From Pseudotabrizicola algicola (lineage in GTDB: Bacteria > Pseudomonadota > Alphaproteobacteria > Rhodobacterales > Rhodobacteraceae): 64,000 bases of DNA. A program made the translations under genes and the position numbers. Below are positions 17,204 to 26,255 of the stretch, piece after piece. Positions within the stretch are counted from its first letter, which is position 1. Each line of letters opens with the position of its first letter. The notes under the pieces are model-generated. The model searched no databases and had not been told where the DNA came from. It saw nothing but the letters and a program-made list of their open reading frames with translations. Where the stretch lies: positions 571,129 through 635,128 of the forward strand of contig NZ_JAAIKE010000003.1 of the NCBI RefSeq assembly GCF_010915705.1, in the 5' to 3' direction.

Positions 17204-18865
17204 ATGGCCGATCTGTTCCGTCTCACTCTTGCCCAGTTGAACCCGACGGTCGGCGATCTGGCGGGCAATGCCGCCAAGGCGCGCACCGCATGGGAGGCGG
17301 GTCGCGCGGCGGGGGCGGACCTTGTGGCGCTGACCGAGATGTTCATCACCGGCTATCAGACGCAGGACCTGATCCTCAAGCCCGCGTTCCAAGACGCGGC
17401 CATCGCCGCGATCCATGACCTTGCCACCGCCTGCGCCGATGGCCCCGCGCTGGCCATCGGGGGGCCAGCGCTGCAGGAAGGGCGGCTGTTCAACGCCTAT
17501 TACATCCTGCAGGGCGGACGGATCACGGCGACCGTGCTCAAGCACCATCTGCCCAATGACAGCCTGTTTGACGAAAAGCGCCTGTTCACCCCCGCCGATG
17601 TGCATGGCCCCTATACCATCAATGGCGTGCGCATCGGCTCGCCCATCTGCGAAGATGCATGGCACCCCGATGTGGTCGAGACGCTGGCCGAAACCGGGGC
17701 CGAGATACTGCTGGTGCCGAACGGCAGCCCCTATCACCGCGGCAAGCCCAACCTGCGGCTGAACCTGATGATCTCGCGCGTGGTCGAAAGCGGCCTGCCG
17801 CTGGTGTATCTGAACATGGTGGGCGGGCAGGACGATCAGGTGTTTGACGGCTCCAGCATGGTCTTGAACCCCGGCGGGCATCTGGCGGCGCAACTGCCGC
17901 AGTTTGACGAGCATGTGACGCAGATCACCTTTCGCCGCACGCCCGAGGGCTGGCGCGCCGATGCGGGCGAGATCGCGCCGATCCCGCCGATCGGCGAGGC
18001 GGATTACCGCGCCTGCGTGCTGTCGGTGGCCGATTACTTCGCCAAGACCGGTTTCAAGAAGGCCGTTCTGGGCCTGTCGGGGGGCATCGATTCGGCCATT
18101 GTGGCGGCGATCGCCGCCGATGCGCTGGGGCCGCAGAATGTGCGCTGCGTGATGCTGCCCTCGGAATTCACCTCGGCCCATTCGCTCGAGGATGCCGAGA
18201 AATGCGCCCGCGCGCTGGGCTGCCGTCTGGATACGGTGCCGATCAGCGCGGCGCAGGGCGCGGTGCTGGATACCCTCGCGCCGCTGTTTGCCGGAACCGA
18301 GGAAGGCATCACCGAGGAAAACATCCAGTCGCGCCTGCGCGGCGTGATGTTGATGGCGATTTCCAACAAGTTTGGCGAGATGCTGCTGACCACCGGCAAC
18401 AAGTCGGAAATGGCGGTGGGCTATTGCACCATCTACGGCGACATGAACGGCGGCTATAACCCCGTGAAGGACATGTACAAAACCCGCATGTTCCTGACCG
18501 CCCGCTGGCGCAACGAGAATCACCGCCCCTGGATGAAGGGCCCGGCGGGAGAGGTGATCCCCGAGCGGATCATCACCAAACCCCCGTCAGCCGAATTGCG
18601 CGCCAACCAGACCGATCAGGACAGCCTGCCGCCCTATGAGGTGCTCGATGCCATCCTCGAAGGGCTGGTGGAGCGCGAGGCTTCGGTGGCGGAACTGGTG
18701 GGCGAAGGCTTCGACCGCGACACGGTGAAAAAGGTCGAACACCTGCTTTACATCGCGGAATACAAACGCTTCCAGTCGGCCCCCGGCACGCGGCTGACGC
18801 AAAAGGCGTTCTGGCTGGACCGCCGCTATCCCATAGCCAACCGCTTCCGCGACCAGAGCCGCTAG
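17204..18865 (+). CDS. nadE: Glutamine-dependent NAD+ synthetase
   Basis: NadE converts nicotinate adenine dinucleotide to NAD+ with ATP and glutamine. The 553-residue protein fuses an N-terminal nitrilase-type glutaminase (Glu in LTEMFITGY, Lys in LKHHLPN, Cys in GSPICEDAWHPD) to a C-terminal ATP-pyrophosphatase synthetase (LGLSGGIDSAIVAAIAADAL, the P-loop SGGxDS). Later motifs are TTGNKSEMAVGYCTIYGD and ITKPPSAELR. ATG 17204 follows GAAAGG. Length and architecture are normal for glutamine-dependent NadE. Confidence 0.96.
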   Translation: MADLFRLTLAQLNPTVGDLAGNAAKARTAWEAGRAAGADLVALTEMFITGYQTQDLILKPAFQDAAIAAIHDLATACADGPALAIGGPALQEGRLFNAYYILQGGRITATVLKHHLPNDSLFDEKRLFTPADVHGPYTINGVRIGSPICEDAWHPDVVETLAETGAEILLVPNGSPYHRGKPNLRLNLMISRVVESGLPLVYLNMVGGQDDQVFDGSSMVLNPGGHLAAQLPQFDEHVTQITFRRTPEGWRADAGEIAPIPPIGEADYRACVLSVADYFAKTGFKKAVLGLSGGIDSAIVAAIAADALGPQNVRCVMLPSEFTSAHSLEDAEKCARALGCRLDTVPISAAQGAVLDTLAPLFAGTEEGITEENIQSRLRGVMLMAISNKFGEMLLTTGNKSEMAVGYCTIYGDMNGGYNPVKDMYKTRMFLTARWRNENHRPWMKGPAGEVIPERIITKPPSAELRANQTDQDSLPPYEVLDAILEGLVEREASVAELVGEGFDRDTVKKVEHLLYIAEYKRFQSAPGTRLTQKAFWLDRRYPIANRFRDQSR

Positions 18866-18867
18866 CG

Positions 18868-19812
18868 TCAGACCTCCCGCGCGCTGGCTTCGGGCATCAG
18901 GCGCATCACATCCTCGGCGCGGCACAGCATGGTGGCATCTGTCATCACCGCCGCCGCCGCTGCGGCTGATGCCATCGCCAGCGCCTGCGCGCTGTCCTGC
19001 CCGCGGGCAAGGCCCAGCACAAAGGCCGCAACAAAACTGTCGCCTGCGCCCACGGTCGATTTCACCTTGACCTTGGGCGCGGGTGAAAACAGCCGCCGGC
19101 CCGCCTCGGCCAGCACATTGCCTTCGGCCCCCCGCGCCACGATCACCCGCTGCGCGACGCCGCGCGCCACCAGTCCGGCGGCGAAATCAGCCGTCTGCGC
19201 AACTGTCTCCAGCTTGCGCCCTGCAAGCTCCTCGCCTTCCTCGCCATCCATCCGCAGCACCTGCAGGCCGGGAATCGGGGTCTTCACCGCCTCGAACAGG
19301 GCCGCCCCCGAGGTATCGAGCACCACGAGCGAGCCCTCCATGCTCGCCGCCAGCTGCGCGGGAAAATCGGCGGGCACACCCGGCGGCTGGCTGCCCGATA
19401 TCACACTGTAGCCGCCGGGCCGCGCGGTGGCCGACAACAGCGTGAACACCCGCGCGCGCTCTGCCGCGCCCCAGACCGGGCCGGGCAGCATGAAGCGGAA
19501 TTGCTTGCCCGAGGACTCTTCCGTCACCGTCAGGCTCTGCCGCGTCTCGCCGGGGCCAAGGATGGACAGGAAGGTGACACCTTCCGCCCGGATCAGCCCC
19601 GCCAGACGGTCGCCGGTCAGCCCGCCCAGCGCCACCAGCGCGAGCGAATCGCCGCCCAGCGCCTTGATCGCACGGCTGACATTCAGCCCGCCGCCGCCGG
19701 GGTCCAGATGCGGATCGGTGCAGCGCAGCTTGTGTCCGGGCAGGATATCGGGCACGGCGGTTGCCATATCCAGCGCGGGGTTCAGCGTCAGGGTCAGGAT
19801 GGGGGCTTGCAT
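18868..19812 (-). CDS. PfkB-family hexose kinase (1-phosphofructokinase/6-phosphofructokinase-2-like)
   Basis: The 314-residue cytoplasmic kinase phosphorylates a sugar phosphate with ATP. It has the PfkB N-terminal motif DPGGGGLNVSRAIKALGG and the C-terminal signature STVGAGDSFVAAFVLGLA with the catalytic Asp. LTLNPALDMATAV is typical of the FruK/LacC/PfkB subgroup. It converges on nadE with a 2-nt gap. There is no fructose PTS nearby, so the substrate (fructose 6-phosphate, fructose 1-phosphate or tagatose 6-phosphate) is open. Confidence 0.87.
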   Translation of the reverse strand: MQAPILTLTLNPALDMATAVPDILPGHKLRCTDPHLDPGGGGLNVSRAIKALGGDSLALVALGGLTGDRLAGLIRAEGVTFLSILGPGETRQSLTVTEESSGKQFRFMLPGPVWGAAERARVFTLLSATARPGGYSVISGSQPPGVPADFPAQLAASMEGSLVVLDTSGAALFEAVKTPIPGLQVLRMDGEEGEELAGRKLETVAQTADFAAGLVARGVAQRVIVARGAEGNVLAEAGRRLFSPAPKVKVKSTVGAGDSFVAAFVLGLARGQDSAQALAMASAAAAAAVMTDATMLCRAEDVMRLMPEASAREV

Positions 19813-19923
19813 GGCGGGGTCCTCTGGCTGTCGACCCCCATGTTAGCGCCCAAACTCCCGCAGGCAAAGCGCCCGCGTCACCCTGCGGCGGCGCAGGGGC
19901 ATCGGTGCGTTTTCGCACGAAAC

Positions 19924-19961
19924 CTGCGCATTATCTTGGAATTTCCCCAAGCTATGCGCAG
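19924..19961. promoter_or_regulatory. Nested dyad upstream of wrbA
   Basis: Outer arms CTGCGCA (19924-19930) and TGCGCAG (19955-19961) enclose inner arms CTTGG (19935-19939) and CCAAG (19947-19951). The 38-bp symmetric element lies 41 nt upstream of the wrbA start and is a candidate operator. Confidence 0.5.
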
Positions 19962-20002
19962 CTCTAGCTTCCATCATGTCATTCACACCCCGGAGGGTTT
20001 CC

Positions 20003-20596
20003 ATGTCTGTCAAAGTCGCGATCCTGTTCTACTCCACCTATGGCACCAACCATCAGATGGCCGAAATCGCCGCCGAGGCCGCCCGCGCTGCCGGCGCCGA
20101 GGTCAAGCTGCTGCGCATCGCCGAAACCGCCCCCGCCGAGGTGGTGAACGGCCAGGATGCGTGGAAAGCGCAGGTCGAAAAGGCCGCCGCCATTCCCGCC
20201 GCCACCCCGGAAGACATGGAATGGGCCGATGCCTATATCTTCTCGGCCCCCACCCGCTTCGGCGGCGCGCCAAGCCAGCTGCGCGCCTTCATCGACACGC
20301 TGGGCGGCCAGTGGTTCACGGGCAAGCTCGCCAACAAGGCCGTCAGCGCGATGACCTCGGCGCAGAACGCGCATGGCGGGCAAGAGGCGACGATTCTGGG
20401 CCTCTACACCACCTTCATGCATTGGGGCTCGGTCATCGTTGCCCCCGGCTACACCGATCAGGCGCTGTTCGCGACGGGCGGCAACCCCTATGGCTACAGC
20501 CATACCCAAGGGGCAGAGTTCGACGACAAGGCGAAGGCCTCGATCGGCCATCAGGCCCGCCGCACGGTGGAAATCGCCGCCAAGCTCAAGGGCTGA
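20003..20596 (+). CDS. wrbA: NAD(P)H:quinone oxidoreductase, WrbA flavodoxin family
   Basis: WrbA is a tetrameric FMN protein that reduces quinones by two electrons and limits redox cycling. The 197-residue product has the FMN phosphate loop [13 protein letters not shown], the segment [16 protein letters not shown], and [18 protein letters not shown] 20003 ([11 protein letters not shown]) follows CGGAGGG at correct spacing; an in-frame ATG at 19976 overlaps the upstream control region and is less likely. It is divergent from the sugar kinase. Confidence 0.94.
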   Translation: MSVKVAILFYSTYGTNHQMAEIAAEAARAAGAEVKLLRIAETAPAEVVNGQDAWKAQVEKAAAIPAATPEDMEWADAYIFSAPTRFGGAPSQLRAFIDTLGGQWFTGKLANKAVSAMTSAQNAHGGQEATILGLYTTFMHWGSVIVAPGYTDQALFATGGNPYGYSHTQGAEFDDKAKASIGHQARRTVEIAAKLKG

Positions 20597-20674
20597 TGTG
20601 CAAAAGGGGCGGGTGATCCCGCCCCCGACTGCACGCGCCCCGCTCTGGCACCCGAATCCGTCCGGTGCCGCGTT

Positions 20675-20707
20675 GTAGGGTGCGTGACCAAGGGTCACGC
20701 ACCCTAC
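20675..20707. terminator. Bidirectional terminator-like hairpin
   Basis: A perfect 15-bp inverted repeat (GTAGGGTGCGTGACC, 3-nt loop AAG, then its complement) lies between the convergent wrbA and metallo-hydrolase genes. There is no T-run, so it is called from position and stability only. Confidence 0.65.
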
Positions 20708-20713
20708 GCAGGC

Positions 20714-21646
20714 TCAGCCGTTCAGCATCATCTGATAGCTCGTCGGCACATAGCGGAAACCGTCATCCATCGCCTCGACATAGCCGACGCCGGGGAAGGG
20801 CATGTGATAGCCGACAAAGGGCACGCGGTCAGCGGCCAGCATGCCGAACAGCGCGCGGCGGGTTGCGGCGGCGGCGGCCTTGTCCATGTCAAAGCGCACC
20901 TCCCAATCGGGCTTTTGCAGCGACCAGACGTAATGGTTGGCAGCGTCCGCCGTGATTGCCAGCCGCTGGCCCTCGCTTTCCAGCATATAGGCCATATGGC
21001 CGGGGCTGTGGCCGAAGGCGGCCATCGCGGTGATGCCGGACACCACCGCGCCGCCATCGTCCAGCATCGTGGTCTGCTCTGCCAGCGGGGCCACCTTGGT
21101 ATCAAATCCTTCGTTGCCGGCTGTCATCCAGTGATTGTGCTCGACCGCGCCCGTCACATAGCGCGCATTGGGGAAGGTCACCCCGGCATCGCCCGCGATA
21201 CCGCCGATATGGTCGCCATGCATATGCGTCAGCACCACCACATCCACCTGATCGGGCGTGTAGCCCGCAGCGGCCAGCGCGGCGACGATGCCCTCGGCGG
21301 CCAGCCCCGTGTCAAACAGCACGAGTTCGGAGCCGGTGTTCACCACGGTCGGGGTGAAGAAGTTCTGGCTGCGGTCGGCAGGGATGAAATTGGCCTCGGA
21401 CAGCGCGGCAAATTCTTCGGGGCTGGCGTTCATGCCGAAGGTTTCCTGCGGATTGTCCATCGCGCGGCTGCCCCCGAGCAGGGTCGTCACCTCGAACCCG
21501 CCCAGCTTGAAGCGGTTGAAGCCGGGGGTCGCGGCACCCATCATCTCGGCGCTGGCATGGGCCATGCGCGGCATGAGTGCAGGCGCAAGGGGCAGGGCGG
21601 CGGCGGCAAACAGCGCCGAACGGCGGGTCAGTGCGGGCATCGTCAT
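20714..21646 (-). CDS. Exported MBL-fold metallo-hydrolase
   Basis: The 310-residue product has an N-terminal export signal with a twin-arginine-like TRRSALFAAAALPLAPAL, so Tat export to the periplasm is likely. The metallo-beta-lactamase metal motif is LTHMHGDHIGGI (HxHxDH), with later metal ligands in GAVEHNHW, GHSPGHMAY and TADAANHYVW. It resembles quorum-quenching lactonase and penicillinase-like hydrolases in general layout, but the substrate is unknown. AGGAGG precedes ATG 21646. Confidence 0.85.
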   Translation of the reverse strand: MTMPALTRRSALFAAAALPLAPALMPRMAHASAEMMGAATPGFNRFKLGGFEVTTLLGGSRAMDNPQETFGMNASPEEFAALSEANFIPADRSQNFFTPTVVNTGSELVLFDTGLAAEGIVAALAAAGYTPDQVDVVVLTHMHGDHIGGIAGDAGVTFPNARYVTGAVEHNHWMTAGNEGFDTKVAPLAEQTTMLDDGGAVVSGITAMAAFGHSPGHMAYMLESEGQRLAITADAANHYVWSLQKPDWEVRFDMDKAAAAATRRALFGMLAADRVPFVGYHMPFPGVGYVEAMDDGFRYVPTSYQMMLNG

Positions 21647-21764
21647 CGGTGTCCTCCTGTGGTTGAATGACGCAAGGGTAGCCCCGTCGCCTGCCGCCTC
21701 CAGTCACGGACCCGTCATCTGCTGTGCATTCGCGCGCAAAGATCTGTGCGCAAACCGTCGCCCG

Positions 21765-22175
21765 CTATTCCCACCACGGATCGACGCGGGCGATGTCCTC
21801 ATCGCTCCAGCCGAAATGATGCGCCAGTTCATGCACCAGAACATGGGTCACCATGTCCTGCAAGGACACATCCCCCCGGTCCAGCCATTCATCCAGCATG
21901 GGGCGGCGGAACAGCCAGATGACATCGGGTTGCACCGGCTGGTCGCTGAAGGATTTCTCGGTGAGCGGAATCCCTTCGTAAAGCCCCGTCAGTTCGAACG
22001 GATCGTCGATGTCGAGCGATTGCAGGATCTCGTCCGGGGCAAAATCCTCGACCCGCAGGCGCACCTGCGTGGCGGCTGCGCGATAGGGGCCAGGCAGGCC
22101 CGCGATGGCGTCCTGCGCAAGCTGCTCGATCAGGGCAAGGTCGGGGGCGATGGCGCCGGGCGGGGTCTGGGTCAT
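21765..22175 (-). CDS. Minimal zinc metallopeptidase-like protein (former DUF1025)
   Basis: This 136-residue product belongs to the small zincin-like family with the motif VLVHELAHHFGWSDEDI (HExxHxxG plus Asp). The other conserved segment is LTGLYEGIPLTEKSFSDQP followed by DVIWLFRRP, also usual for the family. The cellular role is not established. ATG 22175 gives the family length; the frame is open to 22337 without homology. It is divergent from gltX. Confidence 0.88.
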   Translation of the reverse strand: MTQTPPGAIAPDLALIEQLAQDAIAGLPGPYRAAATQVRLRVEDFAPDEILQSLDIDDPFELTGLYEGIPLTEKSFSDQPVQPDVIWLFRRPMLDEWLDRGDVSLQDMVTHVLVHELAHHFGWSDEDIARVDPWWE

Positions 22176-22320
22176 TGCCGCAATATAGGGGGCGGCGCAG
22201 GCTGGAAAAAGAGCCCCGCCGACACCGCCGTGCAAAGCCGCGCGGCGCAGGGGCCACCTTGCGCAAACTGGACAATCCACGGGCGCTGTGACAGGGAGAA
22301 GCGGTTGCAGGAGATGCCCG

Positions 22321-23652
22321 ATGACCCGCCCCACCATTACCCGCTTTGCCCCGTCGCCGACCGGCTATATCCATGTCGGCAATCTGCGCACCGCGCTGAT
22401 GAACTACATGATCGCCCGCAAGTCCGGCGGCCAGTTCATCTTGCGGCTGGATGACACCGATCAGGAACGGTCCAAGCAGGAATATGCCGATGCCATCATG
22501 GCCGATCTGGAATGGCTGGGCCTGCACTGGGACCGGGTGGAAAAGCAGTCGCTGCGGATGGACCGCTACCGCGAGGCCGCCGAAGACCTCAAGGCCAAGG
22601 GCCGGTTCTACGAGGTGTTCGAGTCGCCGGTCGAACTCGACCTCAAGCGCAAGAAACAGCTGAACATGGGCAAGCCGCCGGTCTATGACCGCGCGGGGCT
22701 GACCCTCTCCGACGAGGAAAAGGCGAGGCTGCGGGCCGAGGGGCGCGACGGCTACTGGCGCTTTTTGCTCAACCAGAACCGCATCGAATGGACCGATGGC
22801 ATCCTCGGCCCGGTGTCGATCGATGCGGCCTCGGTGTCCGATCCGGTGCTGATCCGCGCCGACGGGCAGGTGCTCTATACCTTCGCCTCCTCGGTCGATG
22901 ACATCGACATGGGCGTCAGCTTCATCGTGCGCGGGGCCGACCATGTGACCAACACCGCGACGCAGATCCAGATCATGGAAGCGATGGGCGGCACCCCGCC
23001 CAGCTTTGCCCACCATTCGCTGCTGACGGGTGCGAAGGGCGAGGAACTGTCCAAGCGCCTCGGCACCCTGTCCTTGCGCGATCTGCGCGCGCGCGGCGTG
23101 GAGCCGCTGGCGCTGCTGAGCCTGATGGCGCGGCTGGGGGCGTCGAAGCCGGTGGAACTGGTCGGTTCGATGGACGAGCTGATCGAGGGCTTCGATGTCG
23201 GCAGCTTCGGCTCGGCCCCGACCAAATTCGACGCCGAAGACCTGTTCCCGCTGACCCGCCATTATGTGCAGGGCCTGCCCTTTGCCGCGGTGCAGGACCG
23301 CATCGCCGCGCTGGGCGTGCCGGCGGAAAAGGCCGAAGGCTTCTGGTCGGTCGCGCGCGGCAACATCACCGTGCTCGCCGATCTGGAAGGCTGGTGGACG
23401 CTGTTCCGCGACGGCGCGACGCCGCTGGTGGCCGACGAGGACCGCGATTTCGTGGCACAGGCGCTGGACCTGCTGCCGCCGCAGCCCTGGACCCGCGAGA
23501 CCTGGGGCCAGTGGACGGCGGCGGTGAAAGAGGCGACGGGCCGCAAGGGCAAGGGCCTGTTCATGCCGCTGCGCAAGGCGCTGACCGGGCAAGAGCATGG
23601 GCCGGAAATGGCCGATGTGCTGCCCCTGCTGGAAAAGCGCCCCAGCCTGTGA
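22321..23652 (+). CDS. gltX: Glutamyl-tRNA synthetase
   Basis: GltX charges tRNA with glutamate. The 443-residue class I synthetase has the HIGH-type motif in APSPTGYIHVGNLRTAL and the KMSKS-type motif in KGEELSKRLGTL. LRLDDTDQERSKQEYADAI and FIVRGADHVTNTATQI are further family blocks. ATG 22321 follows AGGAG. Alphaproteobacteria often carry two GltX paralogues, and this window does not show whether this one is discriminating or also charges tRNA-Gln. It is divergent from the small zincin. Confidence 0.95.
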   Translation: MTRPTITRFAPSPTGYIHVGNLRTALMNYMIARKSGGQFILRLDDTDQERSKQEYADAIMADLEWLGLHWDRVEKQSLRMDRYREAAEDLKAKGRFYEVFESPVELDLKRKKQLNMGKPPVYDRAGLTLSDEEKARLRAEGRDGYWRFLLNQNRIEWTDGILGPVSIDAASVSDPVLIRADGQVLYTFASSVDDIDMGVSFIVRGADHVTNTATQIQIMEAMGGTPPSFAHHSLLTGAKGEELSKRLGTLSLRDLRARGVEPLALLSLMARLGASKPVELVGSMDELIEGFDVGSFGSAPTKFDAEDLFPLTRHYVQGLPFAAVQDRIAALGVPAEKAEGFWSVARGNITVLADLEGWWTLFRDGATPLVADEDRDFVAQALDLLPPQPWTRETWGQWTAAVKEATGRKGKGLFMPLRKALTGQEHGPEMADVLPLLEKRPSL

Positions 23653-23702
23653 TCGGCTGATGCCGGGGGGGCGATGGTCCGCCGGTCCGCCCGCTGAACC
23701 CG

Positions 23703-23757
23703 CCGGGGGGCTGTCTGCCCCCCGGACCCCCCGAGGATATTTGTGAACAGATGAAAG
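23703..23757 (+). repeat. GC hairpin plus diverged GAG-ATATTTG intergenic repeat
   Basis: A perfect 9-bp hairpin (CCGGGGGGC, loop TGTCT, complement) at 23703-23725 follows gltX and may terminate it. It is followed by GAGGATATTTGTGAACAG, the same layout as the hairpin plus GAGTATTTGG unit at 12851. The tail of the motif contains an ATG (23751) in frame with the MATE gene. Confidence 0.6.
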
Positions 23758-23774
23758 CGGCGGGTGTCGGAAGC

Positions 23775-25160
23775 ATGAGCAGCGCGACAGAAGCACCGGC
23801 AGAGGCGGTGCGTGGACCGGCCCCGCGCTTTGTGACCGGCAGCCTGATGCGCCATGTCGTGGTGATGTCGCTGACATCCTCGGTCGGGCTGATGGCGATC
23901 TTCAGTGTCGATCTGATCAACATTCTCTACATTTCATGGCTGCAGGACCCCGTGGCCACGGCGGCGGTGGGCTATGCCGGGGCGGTCCTGTTCTTCACCA
24001 CCAGTTTCGGGATCGGTCTGTCGATCGCGGTCTCGGCCGTGGTGGCGCGGGCGCTGGGGCAGCGCGAGGCGGCGCTGGCGCGGCGGCGGGCGACCAACGG
24101 GCTGCTGCTGGCGCTGGCGCTGGGGATCGTGTTCACCGCCGCGGTCTGGGCGGTGCTGGGGCCGATCGTCGATCTGCTGGGCGCGCGGGGGGCCACGGCA
24201 GAGGCGACGGTGCATTACCTGAGCCTGTCGATGCTGGGCCAGCCCCTGCTGATGCTGGGCATCACCGGCGCGGGCGTGCTGCGCAGCCACGGCGATGCGC
24301 GGCGGTCGATGATGGTGACGGTCTGGGGGGCGGTGGCGCTGGCGATTGCCGATCCGATCCTGATCTTCGGGCTTGGCTGGGGGCTGAGCGGGGCAGCCTG
24401 GGCGGCCAACCTGTCGCGCCTTGTGGTGGCGGCGATGGCGATCTGGCCCCTGTGGCGGCATTGCGGCGGCTTTGCCCGTGTGACCGGGGCCGAACTTGCC
24501 ATTGACGGGCGCGCGATGGCGGGCATCGCGGGGCCTGCGGTGCTGACGCAGGTGGCAACTCCGGTCGGGCAGGCCTTCGTCACGCGGCTGATCGCGCCCT
24601 ATGGCGAGGCGGCGGTGGCGGGCATGGCGATCACCGGGCGGCTGACGCCGGTGGCGCTGGGGGTGATCTTTGCACTGGCCGGGGCCATCGGCCCCATCGT
24701 CGGGCAGAACGCCGGGGCGGGGCGACTGGACCGGGTGCGCCGCGCGATCTGGGATGCGGTGATCTTCACCGCCGTGGTGATCAGCCTTGTGACGCTGGTG
24801 CTGTTCGTCTTGCGCGGGCCGATTGCCGATCTGTTCCATGCCGAAGGGCTGACCCGCGATCTGGTGTTCCTGTTCTGCGGGCCGCTGTGCCTGCTCTTCT
24901 TCTTCAACGGGCTGCTGTTCATTTCCAACGCGGCCTGCAACAACCTTGGCCGGCCCTTCCTGTCGACCCTGCTCAACTGGGGGCGGCATACGCTTGGCAC
25001 GGTGCCTTTCGCGCTGTGGTTTTCCGGCATCTGGGGGGCCGAGGGCGTGCTGATCGGGCAGGGCGTCGGCGGGGTGATCTTCGGGATCGTGTCGCTGTGG
25101 CTGGTCTTCCGCGTGGTGGACCGGCAGGCGGCGGCGCCCCTGCCGGCCCGCAGGGGATAA
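23775..25160 (+). CDS. MATE-family efflux transporter
   Basis: The roughly 461-residue product has about 12 hydrophobic segments, beginning GSLMRHVVVMSLTSSVGLMAIFSVDLINILY and including SIAVSAVVARALGQREAALARR, typical of NorM/DinF-type multidrug or metabolite antiporters. I chose ATG 23775 (MSSATEAP...). The in-frame ATG 23751 lies within a dispersed repeat and adds eight residues, so it is less likely. It converges on the sugar-ABC ATPase with a 27-nt gap. The substrate is unknown. Confidence 0.9.
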   Translation: MSSATEAPAEAVRGPAPRFVTGSLMRHVVVMSLTSSVGLMAIFSVDLINILYISWLQDPVATAAVGYAGAVLFFTTSFGIGLSIAVSAVVARALGQREAALARRRATNGLLLALALGIVFTAAVWAVLGPIVDLLGARGATAEATVHYLSLSMLGQPLLMLGITGAGVLRSHGDARRSMMVTVWGAVALAIADPILIFGLGWGLSGAAWAANLSRLVVAAMAIWPLWRHCGGFARVTGAELAIDGRAMAGIAGPAVLTQVATPVGQAFVTRLIAPYGEAAVAGMAITGRLTPVALGVIFALAGAIGPIVGQNAGAGRLDRVRRAIWDAVIFTAVVISLVTLVLFVLRGPIADLFHAEGLTRDLVFLFCGPLCLLFFFNGLLFISNAACNNLGRPFLSTLLNWGRHTLGTVPFALWFSGIWGAEGVLIGQGVGGVIFGIVSLWLVFRVVDRQAAAPLPARRG

Positions 25161-25187
25161 GCCTCGGCACCCGCCGCGCCGGTCCGG

Positions 25188-26252
25188 TCAGGGCGCGGGG
25201 AACAGATGCGCGCGGGTCGGGTCGAAATCGAGGGCGACCGGCGCGCCGAGCGGCAGCACCGCATCATAGGAGAGGGCGGCGATCAGCGGGCTTGCGTCTT
25301 TGAGCGTGACCTCCACCACCGTCTCGGCCCCCAGCCGCTCGGTGAGCGCGACCTGACCGTGCAACCGGCCCGGCCCCTCTGACACCCCGAGGTATTGCGG
25401 GCGCAGCCCCAGAAGCGCCGTATCGCCGACCGCAAAGTGCCTGCCGCCGGTCGGCACCTCCACCCTGTCCAGCGCGGTGTTGGCCACGAGTGCCGTGGGG
25501 CCATTCACCCCCTGCACCGTCACCTTCAGGAAGTTCATCGACGGCGCACCGAGAAAGCCCGCGACGAAGAGGTTGGCCGGATTGTGATAGAGGTCCATCG
25601 GCGAGCCGATCTGCATCACCTGCCCGTCCTTGAGCACCACGATCTTGTCGGCGAGCGTCATGGCCTCGACCTGATCATGGGTGACATAGATCATCGTGGC
25701 GCCTAGCTGCTGGTGCAGCTTGCCGATCTCCATCCGCATGTCCATGCGCAGCGCGGCATCAAGGTTCGACAGCGGCTCGTCGAACAGGAACACCTTGGGC
25801 TTGCGCACGATGGCGCGGCCGATGGCGACGCGCTGGCGCTGCCCGCCGGAAAGCTGGCTCGGGCGGCGGTCCAGCAGATGCTCCATCTGCAGGATGCGCG
25901 CGGCCTCGGCCACCTTGGCCTCCTTTTCGGCCTTGGACGCGCCCGCGATGGTCAGCCCGAAGGCCACATTCTCGCGCACCGTCATATGCGGGAAGATGGC
26001 GTAGGACTGGAAGACCATCGCCACGCCCCGCTCGGCGGGGGGCAGGTCGTTGACCTCGCGCCCGCCGATGGACAGGCTGCCCGCGGTGATATCCTCCAGC
26101 CCCGCGATCATGCGCAGCAGGGTGGATTTTCCGCAGCCCGACGGGCCGACGAAGACGCAGAATTCGCCATCCTCGATCTCGATGTCGACACCCTTGATGA
26201 CATGCGCGGTGCCGTAGCTTTTCCTGACATCCTTGAGCGATATCCGCGCCAT
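25188..26252 (-). CDS. Sugar ABC transporter ATP-binding protein (UgpC/MalK type)
   Basis: The 354-residue ATPase powers import by the permeases of this operon. It has Walker [10 protein letters not shown], the signature [15 protein letters not shown], Walker [13 protein letters not shown] and the switch YVTHDQVEA, followed by C-terminal TOBE-type domains of the MalK/UgpC class. It is the last gene of the LacI-controlled operon and starts 3 nt after the hydrolase stop. ATPases of this group can serve several sugar importers. Confidence 0.95.
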   Translation of the reverse strand: MARISLKDVRKSYGTAHVIKGVDIEIEDGEFCVFVGPSGCGKSTLLRMIAGLEDITAGSLSIGGREVNDLPPAERGVAMVFQSYAIFPHMTVRENVAFGLTIAGASKAEKEAKVAEAARILQMEHLLDRRPSQLSGGQRQRVAIGRAIVRKPKVFLFDEPLSNLDAALRMDMRMEIGKLHQQLGATMIYVTHDQVEAMTLADKIVVLKDGQVMQIGSPMDLYHNPANLFVAGFLGAPSMNFLKVTVQGVNGPTALVANTALDRVEVPTGGRHFAVGDTALLGLRPQYLGVSEGPGRLHGQVALTERLGAETVVEVTLKDASPLIAALSYDAVLPLGAPVALDFDPTRAHLFPAP

Positions 26253-26255
26253 GAC

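Noticed and set aside
23751-23774. ATG 23751 as the MATE gene start
   Set aside because: It lies in the tail of a dispersed intergenic repeat and lacks a Shine-Dalgarno; ATG 23775 begins the family-like N-terminus.
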